Source: Zavarzinella sp. (lineage in GTDB: Bacteria; Planctomycetota; Planctomycetia; Gemmatales; Gemmataceae). From it: a stretch of 64,000 nt of DNA. The stretch is taken from contig JAWKTI010000003.1 of NCBI GenBank assembly GCA_041399155.1, positions 744,001 through 808,000 on the forward strand, in the 5' to 3' direction. Below, piece by piece: positions 16,078 to 24,376 of this stretch (position 1 is its first letter; every line of letters begins with the position of its first letter). The translations under genes were made by a program, and so were the position numbers. Below the pieces are notes generated by a model that had not been told where the DNA came from, did no database searches, and saw nothing but the letters and a program-made list of their open reading frames with translations.

Positions 16078-18279
16078 ATGAGCCAATTACTGGGATGGAC
16101 CACCATTATTCTGGGCATCGTTGCGAGTTTCGCTTCGATTTTCGCCCAGGAAAACAAAAAAGAGCCGGAAGCCGCTGAAATTACATTACCGCTCAAGCGA
16201 ATTGTCATCAGCAATTCAGGCATGGGATATTTCCACCACGAAGGTGAAGTGACTGGCAAGGCCACGGTTACCTTGCGGGTCAACGAAGAAGATGTCAACG
16301 ACCTGATTCTGACCTTAAACAGCAGCGATCCCAAAGGGAAAGCTCAGACGGTGGTTTATGATAACCCCGCACCCGCCGACATTACGCTGAAGTCTTTTCG
16401 CATCGATCTGACAGAAAACCCCACCCTGGGCAACCTGCTGCACCAGGTGCGTGGCGAATCGATCGATCTGATCGATCTGAAGGACAAAAAACAAACTGGC
16501 ATGATCGTCAGTGTGCACTTCTCACCGGACAAAACGGAAAACAAGTCGCAGGAACTGGTTTCGCTGATGACGAAAGACGGTCTGACCACAGTGCCTGTAG
16601 GGACGATCAAAAATGTGAAGTTCAACAACGACGACATTCAATCGGAGTTTTTGAAGGCACTGCGGGCCCTGGCTGCCGCACGTGGCTCGACGGCCAAAAC
16701 TGTTTCGGTGGCATTCCCAGGCGAAGGGAAGCGTTCGGTCAATCTCAGTTACATCACCGATATGCCGATCTGGAAGCCCACCTACCGGTTCCTGCTGGGG
16801 AAAGAGAGCACCCAGGTCAAGGGGCTTGCGGTACTGGAAAACACCACCGAACAGGATTGGAACAACGTGCAGATTCAATTGGTTTCCGGTAAGCCAATTA
16901 CGTTCAAGATGAATTATTACTATCCCATGTTTGTGGAACGCTCGGTCATTCAGCCCCGACTGTTTGGTTCGGTGCTGCCCCCACTCTACCAGGCAGCATC
17001 CACCGGCATGCTGGGTGGGGCAGGATGGACTGGTCCAAATTTGAATCTTGGATACCAGACGTTCGATCCGAACAATCCCAGGGCTAATACTTTAAATACT
17101 GGGGGGCAGTTCGGTGGTCAGTTTGGAGGTGGGGGTTTTTCTGGACAGCCAATGCTCACACCACTGAGCTACAATTCAACTGCACACTATGGTGGAATTA
17201 GCCGGCCCAGTTTTAAGCAGTTGTTCAATCAATTTTCTCAGAATCTGAGCACTCCTGTAGCAAAAGGCGATCCGAAATTGACGCCTGCAGATGCTTTGAA
17301 AACGGGAAGTGTCATTGATCTGGGGGAAAACTTTATCTACAACGTTTCGGAACCTGTGACCCTGCCACGGTTGAAATCGGCGATGGTACCGATCGTCAAT
17401 GAAACTGTGGATTCCAAAATGATCTCTATTTACAACCCCAGTGTCTTTCCCAAACATCCACTGAAAGGGTTTCGAATTACTAACACGAGCAAGCAGTATT
17501 TTGCTGAAGGGCCCATTGCGGTGTATCAAGGCGATCAGATGCTGGGACAGGCCCGCCTGCCTGATGTCAAACCTGGAGAAACACAACTGATTGGCTACGC
17601 GGTCGACCTGGATACCATTGTCAGCATGAAAGAACCGAAAGAAGAGTCTACGCTGGTGTCAACCACCATTGTGAATGGAAATTTGGAACCGAAATACCGC
17701 AACAAACGCACCACCACCTATCTGTTGTACCACAAGGGCGATGATGGCGCCACCGTCTGGTTGACTCAGCCCATTGCGTACGACTGGAATCTGCTGGCAC
17801 CTGCGAAGGCAACCGAACAAACAGCCGGGCTGTACCGCTTTGAAGTGGTGGCACCACCACGGAAAGAAACCACGTTGGATGTGGTGGAAGAAAAAGAGAC
17901 TCTGCAAAAGGAAAGAATTAGCCTGACCATGAACCTGGCACTTCTGGAACGCTACAGCCTTGAACCCACCACCCCACCAAATGTGAAACAGGCGTTGGCA
18001 AAAATCATCAACAGTATTCAGGAGATCAATAACAACCGGAAACAGTTGGCCAGTGCCAATGCAGTCATCAAGACCATTTTTACGGAACAGGACCGCATCC
18101 GAGAAAACCTGCGGGTCACGCCGAAAGAGTCCGAAGCTTACCAGCGATACCTGAAGAAGTTCGATGAACAGGAAACGGTAGTGGAAAAAGAACGCAGTAC
18201 GATTGAAAAGCTGAATGCCGACCACGACCGCATGCTGCAGGAATTCAACAAATACACCACCGACCTGAATGTGAAGTAG
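16078..18279 (+). CDS. Exported DUF4139-domain protein
   Basis: The 733-aa protein starts with a signal peptide (GWTTIILGIVASFASIFAQE). Residues ~40-330 read as the DUF4139 / mucoidy-inhibitor-A-like beta-sandwich region (LKRIVISNSGMGYFHHEGEVTG.., SYITDMPIWKPTYRFLLGKES.., VLENTTEQDWNNVQIQLVSGKPI). A Gly/Asn-rich linker lies near 340-390, a second beta domain follows, and the C-terminal ~120 residues are predicted coiled coil (NSIQEINNNRKQLASAN.., YLKKFDEQETVVEKERSTIEKLNADHD). MuiA-like proteins are exported and poorly understood. The gene stands alone. GGAGGGG precedes its ATG. Confidence 0.85.
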   Translation: MSQLLGWTTIILGIVASFASIFAQENKKEPEAAEITLPLKRIVISNSGMGYFHHEGEVTGKATVTLRVNEEDVNDLILTLNSSDPKGKAQTVVYDNPAPADITLKSFRIDLTENPTLGNLLHQVRGESIDLIDLKDKKQTGMIVSVHFSPDKTENKSQELVSLMTKDGLTTVPVGTIKNVKFNNDDIQSEFLKALRALAAARGSTAKTVSVAFPGEGKRSVNLSYITDMPIWKPTYRFLLGKESTQVKGLAVLENTTEQDWNNVQIQLVSGKPITFKMNYYYPMFVERSVIQPRLFGSVLPPLYQAASTGMLGGAGWTGPNLNLGYQTFDPNNPRANTLNTGGQFGGQFGGGGFSGQPMLTPLSYNSTAHYGGISRPSFKQLFNQFSQNLSTPVAKGDPKLTPADALKTGSVIDLGENFIYNVSEPVTLPRLKSAMVPIVNETVDSKMISIYNPSVFPKHPLKGFRITNTSKQYFAEGPIAVYQGDQMLGQARLPDVKPGETQLIGYAVDLDTIVSMKEPKEESTLVSTTIVNGNLEPKYRNKRTTTYLLYHKGDDGATVWLTQPIAYDWNLLAPAKATEQTAGLYRFEVVAPPRKETTLDVVEEKETLQKERISLTMNLALLERYSLEPTTPPNVKQALAKIINSIQEINNNRKQLASANAVIKTIFTEQDRIRENLRVTPKESEAYQRYLKKFDEQETVVEKERSTIEKLNADHDRMLQEFNKYTTDLNVK

Positions 18280-18298
18280 GCGGTGGTGGCATTCTGTA

Positions 18299-18323
18299 GA
18301 TTCCCGCCTTCGCGGGAATGACG
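18299..18323 (+). repeat. Short palindromic repeat, copy 1
   Basis: ATTCCCGCCTTCGCGGGAAT core followed by GACG. Further copies are at 18374-18399, 18736-18780, 18844-18888, 36523-36547, 36577-36622 and 56348-56372. The palindrome can form a GC hairpin in RNA. Confidence 0.85.
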
Positions 18324-18373
18324 CTATTTTGGAAGGTTCGAATCGCTGAATACCACTTTGAGTTTTCTGCTCT

Positions 18374-18399
18374 GGATTCCCGCCTTCGCGGGAATGACG
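18374..18399 (+). repeat. Short palindromic repeat, copy 2
   Basis: GG plus the ATTCCCGCCTTCGCGGGAAT core plus GACG, in the same orientation as copy 1, 75 nt downstream. Confidence 0.85.
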
Positions 18400-18520
18400 C
18401 TTTAGCTTAGGGTCAGTTAAACTGGAATCAGTTTGAAACTCGGCCAATAATCGAACAGTTACCAAGCCTGTCTTCATAGCCCGCAGCGTAAAAAAGGGAA
18501 TTTCTCAATGAGATCTCACT

Positions 18521-18592
18521 GCCTTCATAGCCCGCAGCGTAAGCAAGGGTATTTCTGCTCAAACCCTTGCTTACGCTGCGGGCTATGAAGGC
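18521..18592. repeat. Perfect inverted repeat with 30-bp arms
   Basis: The left arm 18521-18550 (GCCTTCATAGCCCGCAGCGT then AAGCAAGGGT) is exactly complementary to the right arm 18563-18592, around a 12-nt loop. An additional partial left arm lies at 18473-18498 (TCTTCATAGCCCGCAGCGTA..), and related one-arm versions are seen near 36666-36700 and 56225-56265. It is not followed by a U-run and so is more likely a mobile palindromic element than a simple terminator. Confidence 0.88.
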
Positions 18593-18735
18593 AAACTTAA
18601 TGAATTCGAACGGAGTGTCAGGAAAGGCCGATCGTCCATCCGAACGAAGTTTAGTTATGTGAACGGGGATTAAGGAAAACTGATTTGCGTGCCAAAGGTT
18701 TTCGTCGGTTTCATGAAAACGGTTGTGACAACAAA

Positions 18736-18780
18736 CGACATTCCCGCGAAGGCGGGAATCCAGTGCAGTAAACCCGAAGG
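18736..18780 (-). repeat. Short palindromic repeat, extended copy 3
   Basis: Reverse orientation of the palindrome, followed by CAGTGCAGTAAACCCGAAG, which is shared with the copy at 18844 and, in reverse, with the copy at 36577. The repeat unit is therefore longer than the palindrome itself. Confidence 0.85.
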
Positions 18781-18843
18781 ACAACTCAGTTAACCGTTGC
18801 CCACATGAAAACTGTCATTCTTTGGATAGTCGGGAACAATAAA

Positions 18844-18888
18844 CGTCATTCCCGCGAAGGCGGGAATCCAGTGCAGTAAACCCGAAGT
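18844..18888 (-). repeat. Short palindromic repeat, extended copy 4
   Basis: Identical to copy 3 over the palindrome and the CAGTGCAGTAAACCCGAAG tail. Confidence 0.85.
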
Positions 18889-18961
18889 AGAAACAATAAA
18901 CCGAAGCAACTCGAAATCCTTCATACCACCGTTACTTCGGTCCCTGTGAGTGCTGAAAACG

Positions 18962-18990
18962 AAAAAAACCGAGGATGTTATCCCCGGTTT
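18962..18990 (-). terminator. Rho-independent terminator of the TPR/barrel gene
   Basis: On the minus strand AAACCGGGGAT-AAC-ATCCTCGGTTT forms a stem with one mismatch and runs straight into a TTTTTT tract. It lies 65 nt past the stop codon of the gene ending at 19056. Confidence 0.85.
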
Positions 18991-19055
18991 AATCGCTCTG
19001 GCACCATGAGCAGGTTTCACAATTCAGTAACAGGCTTCAGGCAGATCTCTGCTGA

Positions 19056-22000
19056 TTAGCGGATTCCCATGAAGCGGATCTGGAAGAAGGCCATTGCGGT
19101 ATACAGGTCATACTCGCTCGAAACAAAGGCCCGGGCTTCCGCACCAATCGTCAACCAGGAGCTGATGTCATAGTTCACCAGTGCCTTGGCATCATGGTAG
19201 GAAACCATGTTATTATCGGTGCTGATACCATACTGCAGCGAGTAATAACATTGATTACTATGGACAAAGTAATCGCGGCTTAACCAGTGCCACCACTCGA
19301 CCCGAATCTCGCCCGAGGCAAAGATATCAGGTGCGAAGTATGGGTGGATCGTCCCAAACAGGTTGTTGGGATTCGGTGGGAAGCTATTAAACTGGGTTTC
19401 TTCCCGATACCCATACACATTAAACCGTTTCACCAGCTTCAACATCTTCGGTGGCAGGGTCAGTGCCACTTCGTTGAACAGATACCCGAAGTGGGAATCG
19501 TTGTCGTCGTCGTAGTGAGCGTAAGTATAACGGCCACCCAACATCCAGGTGCGGGTTGGCTTCAGGTCAGCCCCCATGTATGCACCGTAGCGGAAAATAT
19601 CCTGACGAATCGACTCACCAGACTCTGCCACGTTTTCCAGGAACAACCCGGTGGTGGTCCGCAGGACATCGTTATGGTCGTACCACATCCCCACATCAAA
19701 GGTGGGTCGGGTGGTGAAGCGATCCTGGTACTGTTCGATATTCACCTGACCATAAGTCATCAGGCGATTATCATCAAACTTCTTCTGAAAGCGGGCAAAT
19801 GGTGCGTTCCCCCACAACCCACGATCATCGGTGGGTTGATAGCCAATTCGGGAATAACCGAACTGCAGGTATTCGTTTTCATCACCCAGGGGCAGTGATG
19901 CTGCCATGGTGTAGCGATGGCGATCCATATTCGCCACACCAGTCCGCCCACGTTGACTCATAAAGTCGTAGCGACCATCCAGTTTCGGGCTGATTTCCGC
20001 CAATGCTCGTTCGCTGGCAGCAATCGACTCGCGGTGGGTGGGGTCCACAATCAGGGTATTGGAATACCATGTCAGGGCGGCATTGGTCATTCTGAGAGCC
20101 CCATACACCTGACCCTGATCAAACAAAGCTTCCGTGTTTGTGGGTTCATATGCAATCAATGCATCGTATTGCGGCACCGCCATATAGTTGCGGTAACCTT
20201 TCAGTTCTTTGGCATCCCGTTCCAGCCGGAAAGGTTCCTGCCAGGCCAGAGTGGCATCGTATTCACACAACAAGCGGTGGGCCGCCAGTTTCACTTCAGG
20301 ATCACGATGAGTTTTGCTCATCATTTCCAGTTCTGCCCGCAACGCAGGTCCAGACATATGCCCCTTCAGGTGGGTGCCAAAGGCCTGCATCATCCGTGGG
20401 TCCTGCTGAGCATTAAAGGCCATCCGGTTCAATACCACTTCCGTGGGGGAAGGTGATAATACCGCGTTATACTGCGAGCGTGCCGCACTATATTGGTGAT
20501 CGCTGAACAACACCCGTGCCCGTTCCCGTGGTGGGATGGTGAAGGTAGGGTCAATGCTCACCAGTTGATCGTACTGCACAGCCGATTTCCGGTAACTTTG
20601 CGTAATGGCAAACGATCGGGCCATTGCCAGGTGCCCACGAACGTTAGTGGGGGACTGGCGAATAATCTGCTGACAGGTGGCAAAGCAATCGCTTGGGTCG
20701 CCGGGCCAGCGTGCGGAGCGTTGCTGAGCATCTGCAAGACGAATCAGCACCGCCAGGTTGTTGTTATCGTAACCGTTGAAGCTATTGCAGATTTCAATGA
20801 CCTTATGATCATCAAAGTCTTCCGAATAATAATCCGCCAGTTGCAGCCGACCACGCAGATCGTTGCCAATGGAAGTATTCAAGGATGACAGAATCTGATT
20901 AGCACGCTCTGCGTTCCCCAGGCGTTCTGCAGCGCGGGACAGGCCGTAGTAGGCTTCCGTAACGCGGCCAGCGGGTTTTTGCAGCGTGATTTCATACTCA
21001 CGGCTGGCATCCAGATTTCTACCTGCTTCCAGCAAGGCGCGGGCAACTGCCAGACGCACCACGGTGGCAATCCGATCATCCTTTGGATCGGTGGCCAGGT
21101 AACCTCGACCCACGCTGATTGCCTTTTCAAACTGACCCGCTTTCGCCATCGCACGAATGTACAATGCCAGCACTTCCGTATTGTTGGGGTCATCTCGCAT
21201 CATCTGCTCGGCAATCTGGGCTGCTTCCACGTGCTTCCGCTGGTGCAGCAGGGCATAACCAAACCACAGTCGGGCGGGACGAGACATTTTGTCTTGTGCG
21301 GGAATCATCGCGAATTCACCCTTCGCTTTCTCCCACTCTTTCGTATATTCGTACAGGCGTCCCAATGCATAACGGATTTCGTGGTCGTTGGGGTTGTTCG
21401 ACAGCATGTGCAGATAGATCTGCTTCGCTTCCGTATATTCCCCCACGGTCTGGTGGTAGGAAGAATAGGTCATCAGGTACCCACGGCGGTTCTCTGCGTT
21501 GGGCACAAAGCTATCCAGAATCTGCTTGGCAGGTACGGGCTGAAACGTTGCCAGGTAGACATTCGCAATCCCAATCAGGCCGGAACCATTGGCTGGATCA
21601 ACTGCCAGCACCTGGTTGTAAACGTGCCCACTCAGGTCGTACTCTTCCAGGTCATACAGAATATTACCTAATGCGTTGCGAATACCCGTTTGCGTGGGAA
21701 CCCGGCCAGACATTTCGGTAATGGCTTCCATCGCCTGATGGCGTTCGCCGATGCGGGCAAAACCACGCACCATGCTGGCCAGCACTTCCAGAATCCGCAG
21801 TTCGTGTTCATCGCGGTCTTTGGGGTTGCTGTCCCGCAGTAATTGTTTCCGTTTTTCAATCAGGTAAGGCAACGCATCGTAAGGGCGATCCAGATCGAGC
21901 AGCATCGGCCCCAATGCCAGTGGTGCGGCTTCTGAATCGGGACGAATGGAAGCCAGGTAGGTATCCACAATCTTCGCTGCCTGCAGGATGTTATTATCCA

Positions 22001-23162
22001 GTGCGAACGCACGTGCGAGGCGGATGGCCACCTCAGGAGTGCGGTCAGCATAGCGTTTATCGCTTTGAACCATTTCCAGTGCAGTCTGGAACACATAAGC
22101 AGCCGCACGATAGTTCTGGATGCTCATGTAGGCATCACCCAACTGCAGGCGATAGCCAGCAGAGTTGGGATCCATACGAATGGCCTGTTCCAGTTCAACA
22201 ATGGCTGCACGAGGATTGCCGGCTGCCAGGTAGAGTCCTCCCAACTCTGCCCGCAGATCATATTCCTTGGGATTGTCGCGGATAATTTCCGACAACAATT
22301 GTGCCGCACGACTGAAATCTTTCAACTTGGCAGCGTTTTGTGCTGCGTTCAGTTTGATTTCATCTTCCTGCGAAAGAGTCCCCACCACTTTCCGCTTGGG
22401 TGCGGCGGGCTCTTCTTTCTTTTCCTTGACAGGTGTGGGCGGCACAGGAATGACTTCCGGCTGCTGCAGGGTAGTCAATGTGCCTGGTACCTTCTTCGTG
22501 GGAGCAGGAACGCCCGGGATGGTGTAGTCTTTTGGTGCACTTGGAATCGGTGGCACTTCTACCGGAGAGGTCTTCACCGGAAAGCTGATCGGTGGGACTG
22601 CTGCTGGTAAAGGCAGGTCGTCTGGCTTTGCCGTAACCACTTTCTCTGCAGGCACTTCCGGCAGTTTCATTGCTGGAGCAGGTGCGGCAGGGACCTGATT
22701 GGCTGCGGGAGTAAACTTGGGATCTTTTACCGCAGGTGGCGTGGCAGCAGGCATCACCAGTGCAGGACCTTCCGGCACGCTGGTTTTATCCAGAGCCTTC
22801 AGCACTTCGGTTACCTGTTTGGGTAACATCACCTCTTTGGGTGCGGGTACCACTTCCGGCAATTTCGGAACTTCAGGAGCTGCCGGAACCGGTGCGGCCT
22901 TAAACGGATCCTGCTCTGGTTGACGCGGTTTCAGCACCAGCTCTGCAGGCTGCGGAGCTGGGGATGCCTTCCATTGGACCCCCGCCTCAGGCGTTGGTGT
23001 TGCCGCTTGTAATGTTTCGGCGGGGCCAAATTGCCAGTGTCCAGAACCTGTCAGATAGGCTGCAGTAATTGTGCAGGCCAGACCTGTCCAGGAGTACCAC
23101 TTATTGGCCACCCGAACGAGCCACGACCGGGGAGGTTGGCCGAATTGGTGGGTGGAACTCAT
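19056..23162 (-). CDS. TPR protein with C-terminal outer-membrane beta-barrel-like domain
   Basis: The 1368-aa protein has an N-terminal membrane or signal segment (WTGLACTITAAYLTGSG, ~26-42) and then ~220 residues rich in Pro, Ala, Val and Lys. From ~260 to ~1060 come many TPR-like repeats (e.g. AELGGLYLAAGNPRAAIVELEQAIRMDPNSAGYRLQLGDAY). The last ~290 residues alternate aromatic and polar residues (HRYTMAASLPLGDENEYLQFGYSRIGY.., MLGGRYTYAHYDDDNDSHFGYLFNEVAL) like an outer-membrane barrel. Periplasmic TPR superhelix plus barrel is the layout of BcsC and PgaA, which export exopolysaccharide, so a similar role is a reasonable inference. No synthase gene is adjacent. A clear terminator follows. 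Confidence 0.75.
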   Translation of the reverse strand: MSSTHQFGQPPRSWLVRVANKWYSWTGLACTITAAYLTGSGHWQFGPAETLQAATPTPEAGVQWKASPAPQPAELVLKPRQPEQDPFKAAPVPAAPEVPKLPEVVPAPKEVMLPKQVTEVLKALDKTSVPEGPALVMPAATPPAVKDPKFTPAANQVPAAPAPAMKLPEVPAEKVVTAKPDDLPLPAAVPPISFPVKTSPVEVPPIPSAPKDYTIPGVPAPTKKVPGTLTTLQQPEVIPVPPTPVKEKKEEPAAPKRKVVGTLSQEDEIKLNAAQNAAKLKDFSRAAQLLSEIIRDNPKEYDLRAELGGLYLAAGNPRAAIVELEQAIRMDPNSAGYRLQLGDAYMSIQNYRAAAYVFQTALEMVQSDKRYADRTPEVAIRLARAFALDNNILQAAKIVDTYLASIRPDSEAAPLALGPMLLDLDRPYDALPYLIEKRKQLLRDSNPKDRDEHELRILEVLASMVRGFARIGERHQAMEAITEMSGRVPTQTGIRNALGNILYDLEEYDLSGHVYNQVLAVDPANGSGLIGIANVYLATFQPVPAKQILDSFVPNAENRRGYLMTYSSYHQTVGEYTEAKQIYLHMLSNNPNDHEIRYALGRLYEYTKEWEKAKGEFAMIPAQDKMSRPARLWFGYALLHQRKHVEAAQIAEQMMRDDPNNTEVLALYIRAMAKAGQFEKAISVGRGYLATDPKDDRIATVVRLAVARALLEAGRNLDASREYEITLQKPAGRVTEAYYGLSRAAERLGNAERANQILSSLNTSIGNDLRGRLQLADYYSEDFDDHKVIEICNSFNGYDNNNLAVLIRLADAQQRSARWPGDPSDCFATCQQIIRQSPTNVRGHLAMARSFAITQSYRKSAVQYDQLVSIDPTFTIPPRERARVLFSDHQYSAARSQYNAVLSPSPTEVVLNRMAFNAQQDPRMMQAFGTHLKGHMSGPALRAELEMMSKTHRDPEVKLAAHRLLCEYDATLAWQEPFRLERDAKELKGYRNYMAVPQYDALIAYEPTNTEALFDQGQVYGALRMTNAALTWYSNTLIVDPTHRESIAASERALAEISPKLDGRYDFMSQRGRTGVANMDRHRYTMAASLPLGDENEYLQFGYSRIGYQPTDDRGLWGNAPFARFQKKFDDNRLMTYGQVNIEQYQDRFTTRPTFDVGMWYDHNDVLRTTTGLFLENVAESGESIRQDIFRYGAYMGADLKPTRTWMLGGRYTYAHYDDDNDSHFGYLFNEVALTLPPKMLKLVKRFNVYGYREETQFNSFPPNPNNLFGTIHPYFAPDIFASGEIRVEWWHWLSRDYFVHSNQCYYSLQYGISTDNNMVSYHDAKALVNYDISSWLTIGAEARAFVSSEYDLYTAMAFFQIRFMGIR

Positions 23163-23639
23163 AGTCTCCGTCCTTCGAAAAAAGTACTTCGAAACTTACC
23201 GATTGTTACCCGATTGCCCATATTGCCCATACGATCCGCGCAAAAGTGCGAATTCAAACAACTCATGCAATCGGGCAATCCTATACAACATGTAAGTTCG
23301 GCACATCTTAACATTCGGGTTGAACAAAATCTGACAATTACACCGCATTTGCCGATATGAATTATTTCTCCAAATTGCCCAGAAATCCCTTTTTGCCGTA
23401 ACGTCTGATTTGAACGCCACGCACAATGACCAGATTACGCTGGGTATTTCGATTTCCGCCCGAATGCCAGCCAAGTGGTATTAAAAACTGCTCAAGATGG
23501 TGGTGGAAAGAAGTGCTGGATTACCTGGAACCGGTGTGAGAATTGCGATTCCCATCAGGGAAATTATTCATCAAGCAGCAAGTATTAATGAACAAATATT
23601 CATTAAATCAATGTGAAAATAGTGAATTATTGTTCATTT
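23163..23639. other. Spacer without recognisable gene
   Basis: I see no gene, RNA or repeat here. The left part is the promoter side of the TPR/barrel gene. The part near 23575-23640 is AT-rich with ATTAATGAACAAATATTCATTAAT, an imperfect palindrome. Confidence 0.5.
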
Positions 23640-24275
23640 TTACGATTCCCACGGCACGGTTCTGCCTTGAGATGTGCTGTTTCTGCCAGAACCCAGGATC
23701 CGACCGTGGATCACGCAATCCCTTCCACTGGGTTTGGAACCATCAAGAAACATTCTGGCAGGTGGAAATCTGGGATGGGCATCCCACAGTTGGGCAAGGT
23801 AAATCAGCCGCCATTGTGCTTTCGGATCAAATTCGTCTTCATTTCCCATATGTGCCAGAGATTTGCGGAGGATCTCTTCAAACTCCACCCGCGATTTTGC
23901 CATACAGGCAATTTCTTCCAGTTCAATCGTAACATATTGATAAGGAAGATTTTCCAGTGCACTTCGAAACAGCTGTGCGTATTCGTCTAACTTGCCATAG
24001 CCGTAGAACAGTTCTTCCAGATAGGGAATTGCGGCATCCAGTTGCCCCACCGCACGGCGTAGGTCGCACCGTGGTGCAATCGCGAGAAGCGTTTTGCCTT
24101 CCTGCGTGAACGTTCTCTGAATCAGGTCGCTTTCGCGGAATAATGCCAGCCATAGTAGTGGGATGGAATATGTCTGGCTGGCAATCGTTTGCTTACTGGC
24201 ATCGTAAGGTTGATCCCCAAAGCTGGGGTAAATGGTTTCTCGATCTGTTGCACACAAATACGCCCAGTTGGCCAT
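23640..24275 (-). CDS. Conserved-looking hypothetical protein
   Basis: The product is 211 aa, soluble, without a signal peptide. It begins MANWAYLCATDRETIYPSF and continues with helical stretches (IPLLWLALFRESDLIQRTF, YLEELFYGYGKLDEYAQLFRSALENLPYQYVTIELEEIACM). This pattern resembles small proteins seen as possible immunity or accessory factors in several phyla, but I cannot name the family. The last ~30 residues are low in complexity and may extend beyond the conserved domain. It is separated by 101 nt from the downstream BON-domain gene on the same strand. Confidence 0.6.
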   Translation of the reverse strand: MANWAYLCATDRETIYPSFGDQPYDASKQTIASQTYSIPLLWLALFRESDLIQRTFTQEGKTLLAIAPRCDLRRAVGQLDAAIPYLEELFYGYGKLDEYAQLFRSALENLPYQYVTIELEEIACMAKSRVEFEEILRKSLAHMGNEDEFDPKAQWRLIYLAQLWDAHPRFPPARMFLDGSKPSGRDCVIHGRILGSGRNSTSQGRTVPWES

Positions 24276-24376
24276 TACAGCACTCCGGATAGGGCTAGGA
24301 TCTGATCAGTTTTCTAGCAGATCCTACCAAAACGAACACTTAAAAGAATTGCAGAAGGGTAAACCTGAAGTATCGA

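Larger units (their letters stand above)
18280..19055. other. Repeat-rich spacer
   Basis: This 776-nt spacer between convergent genes is filled with repeats: four copies of the short TTCCCGCCTTCGCGGGAA-type palindrome (two in each orientation), a 30-bp-arm perfect hairpin, a partial extra copy of the hairpin arm (18473-18498) and a terminator. No gene is supported. Confidence 0.8.
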
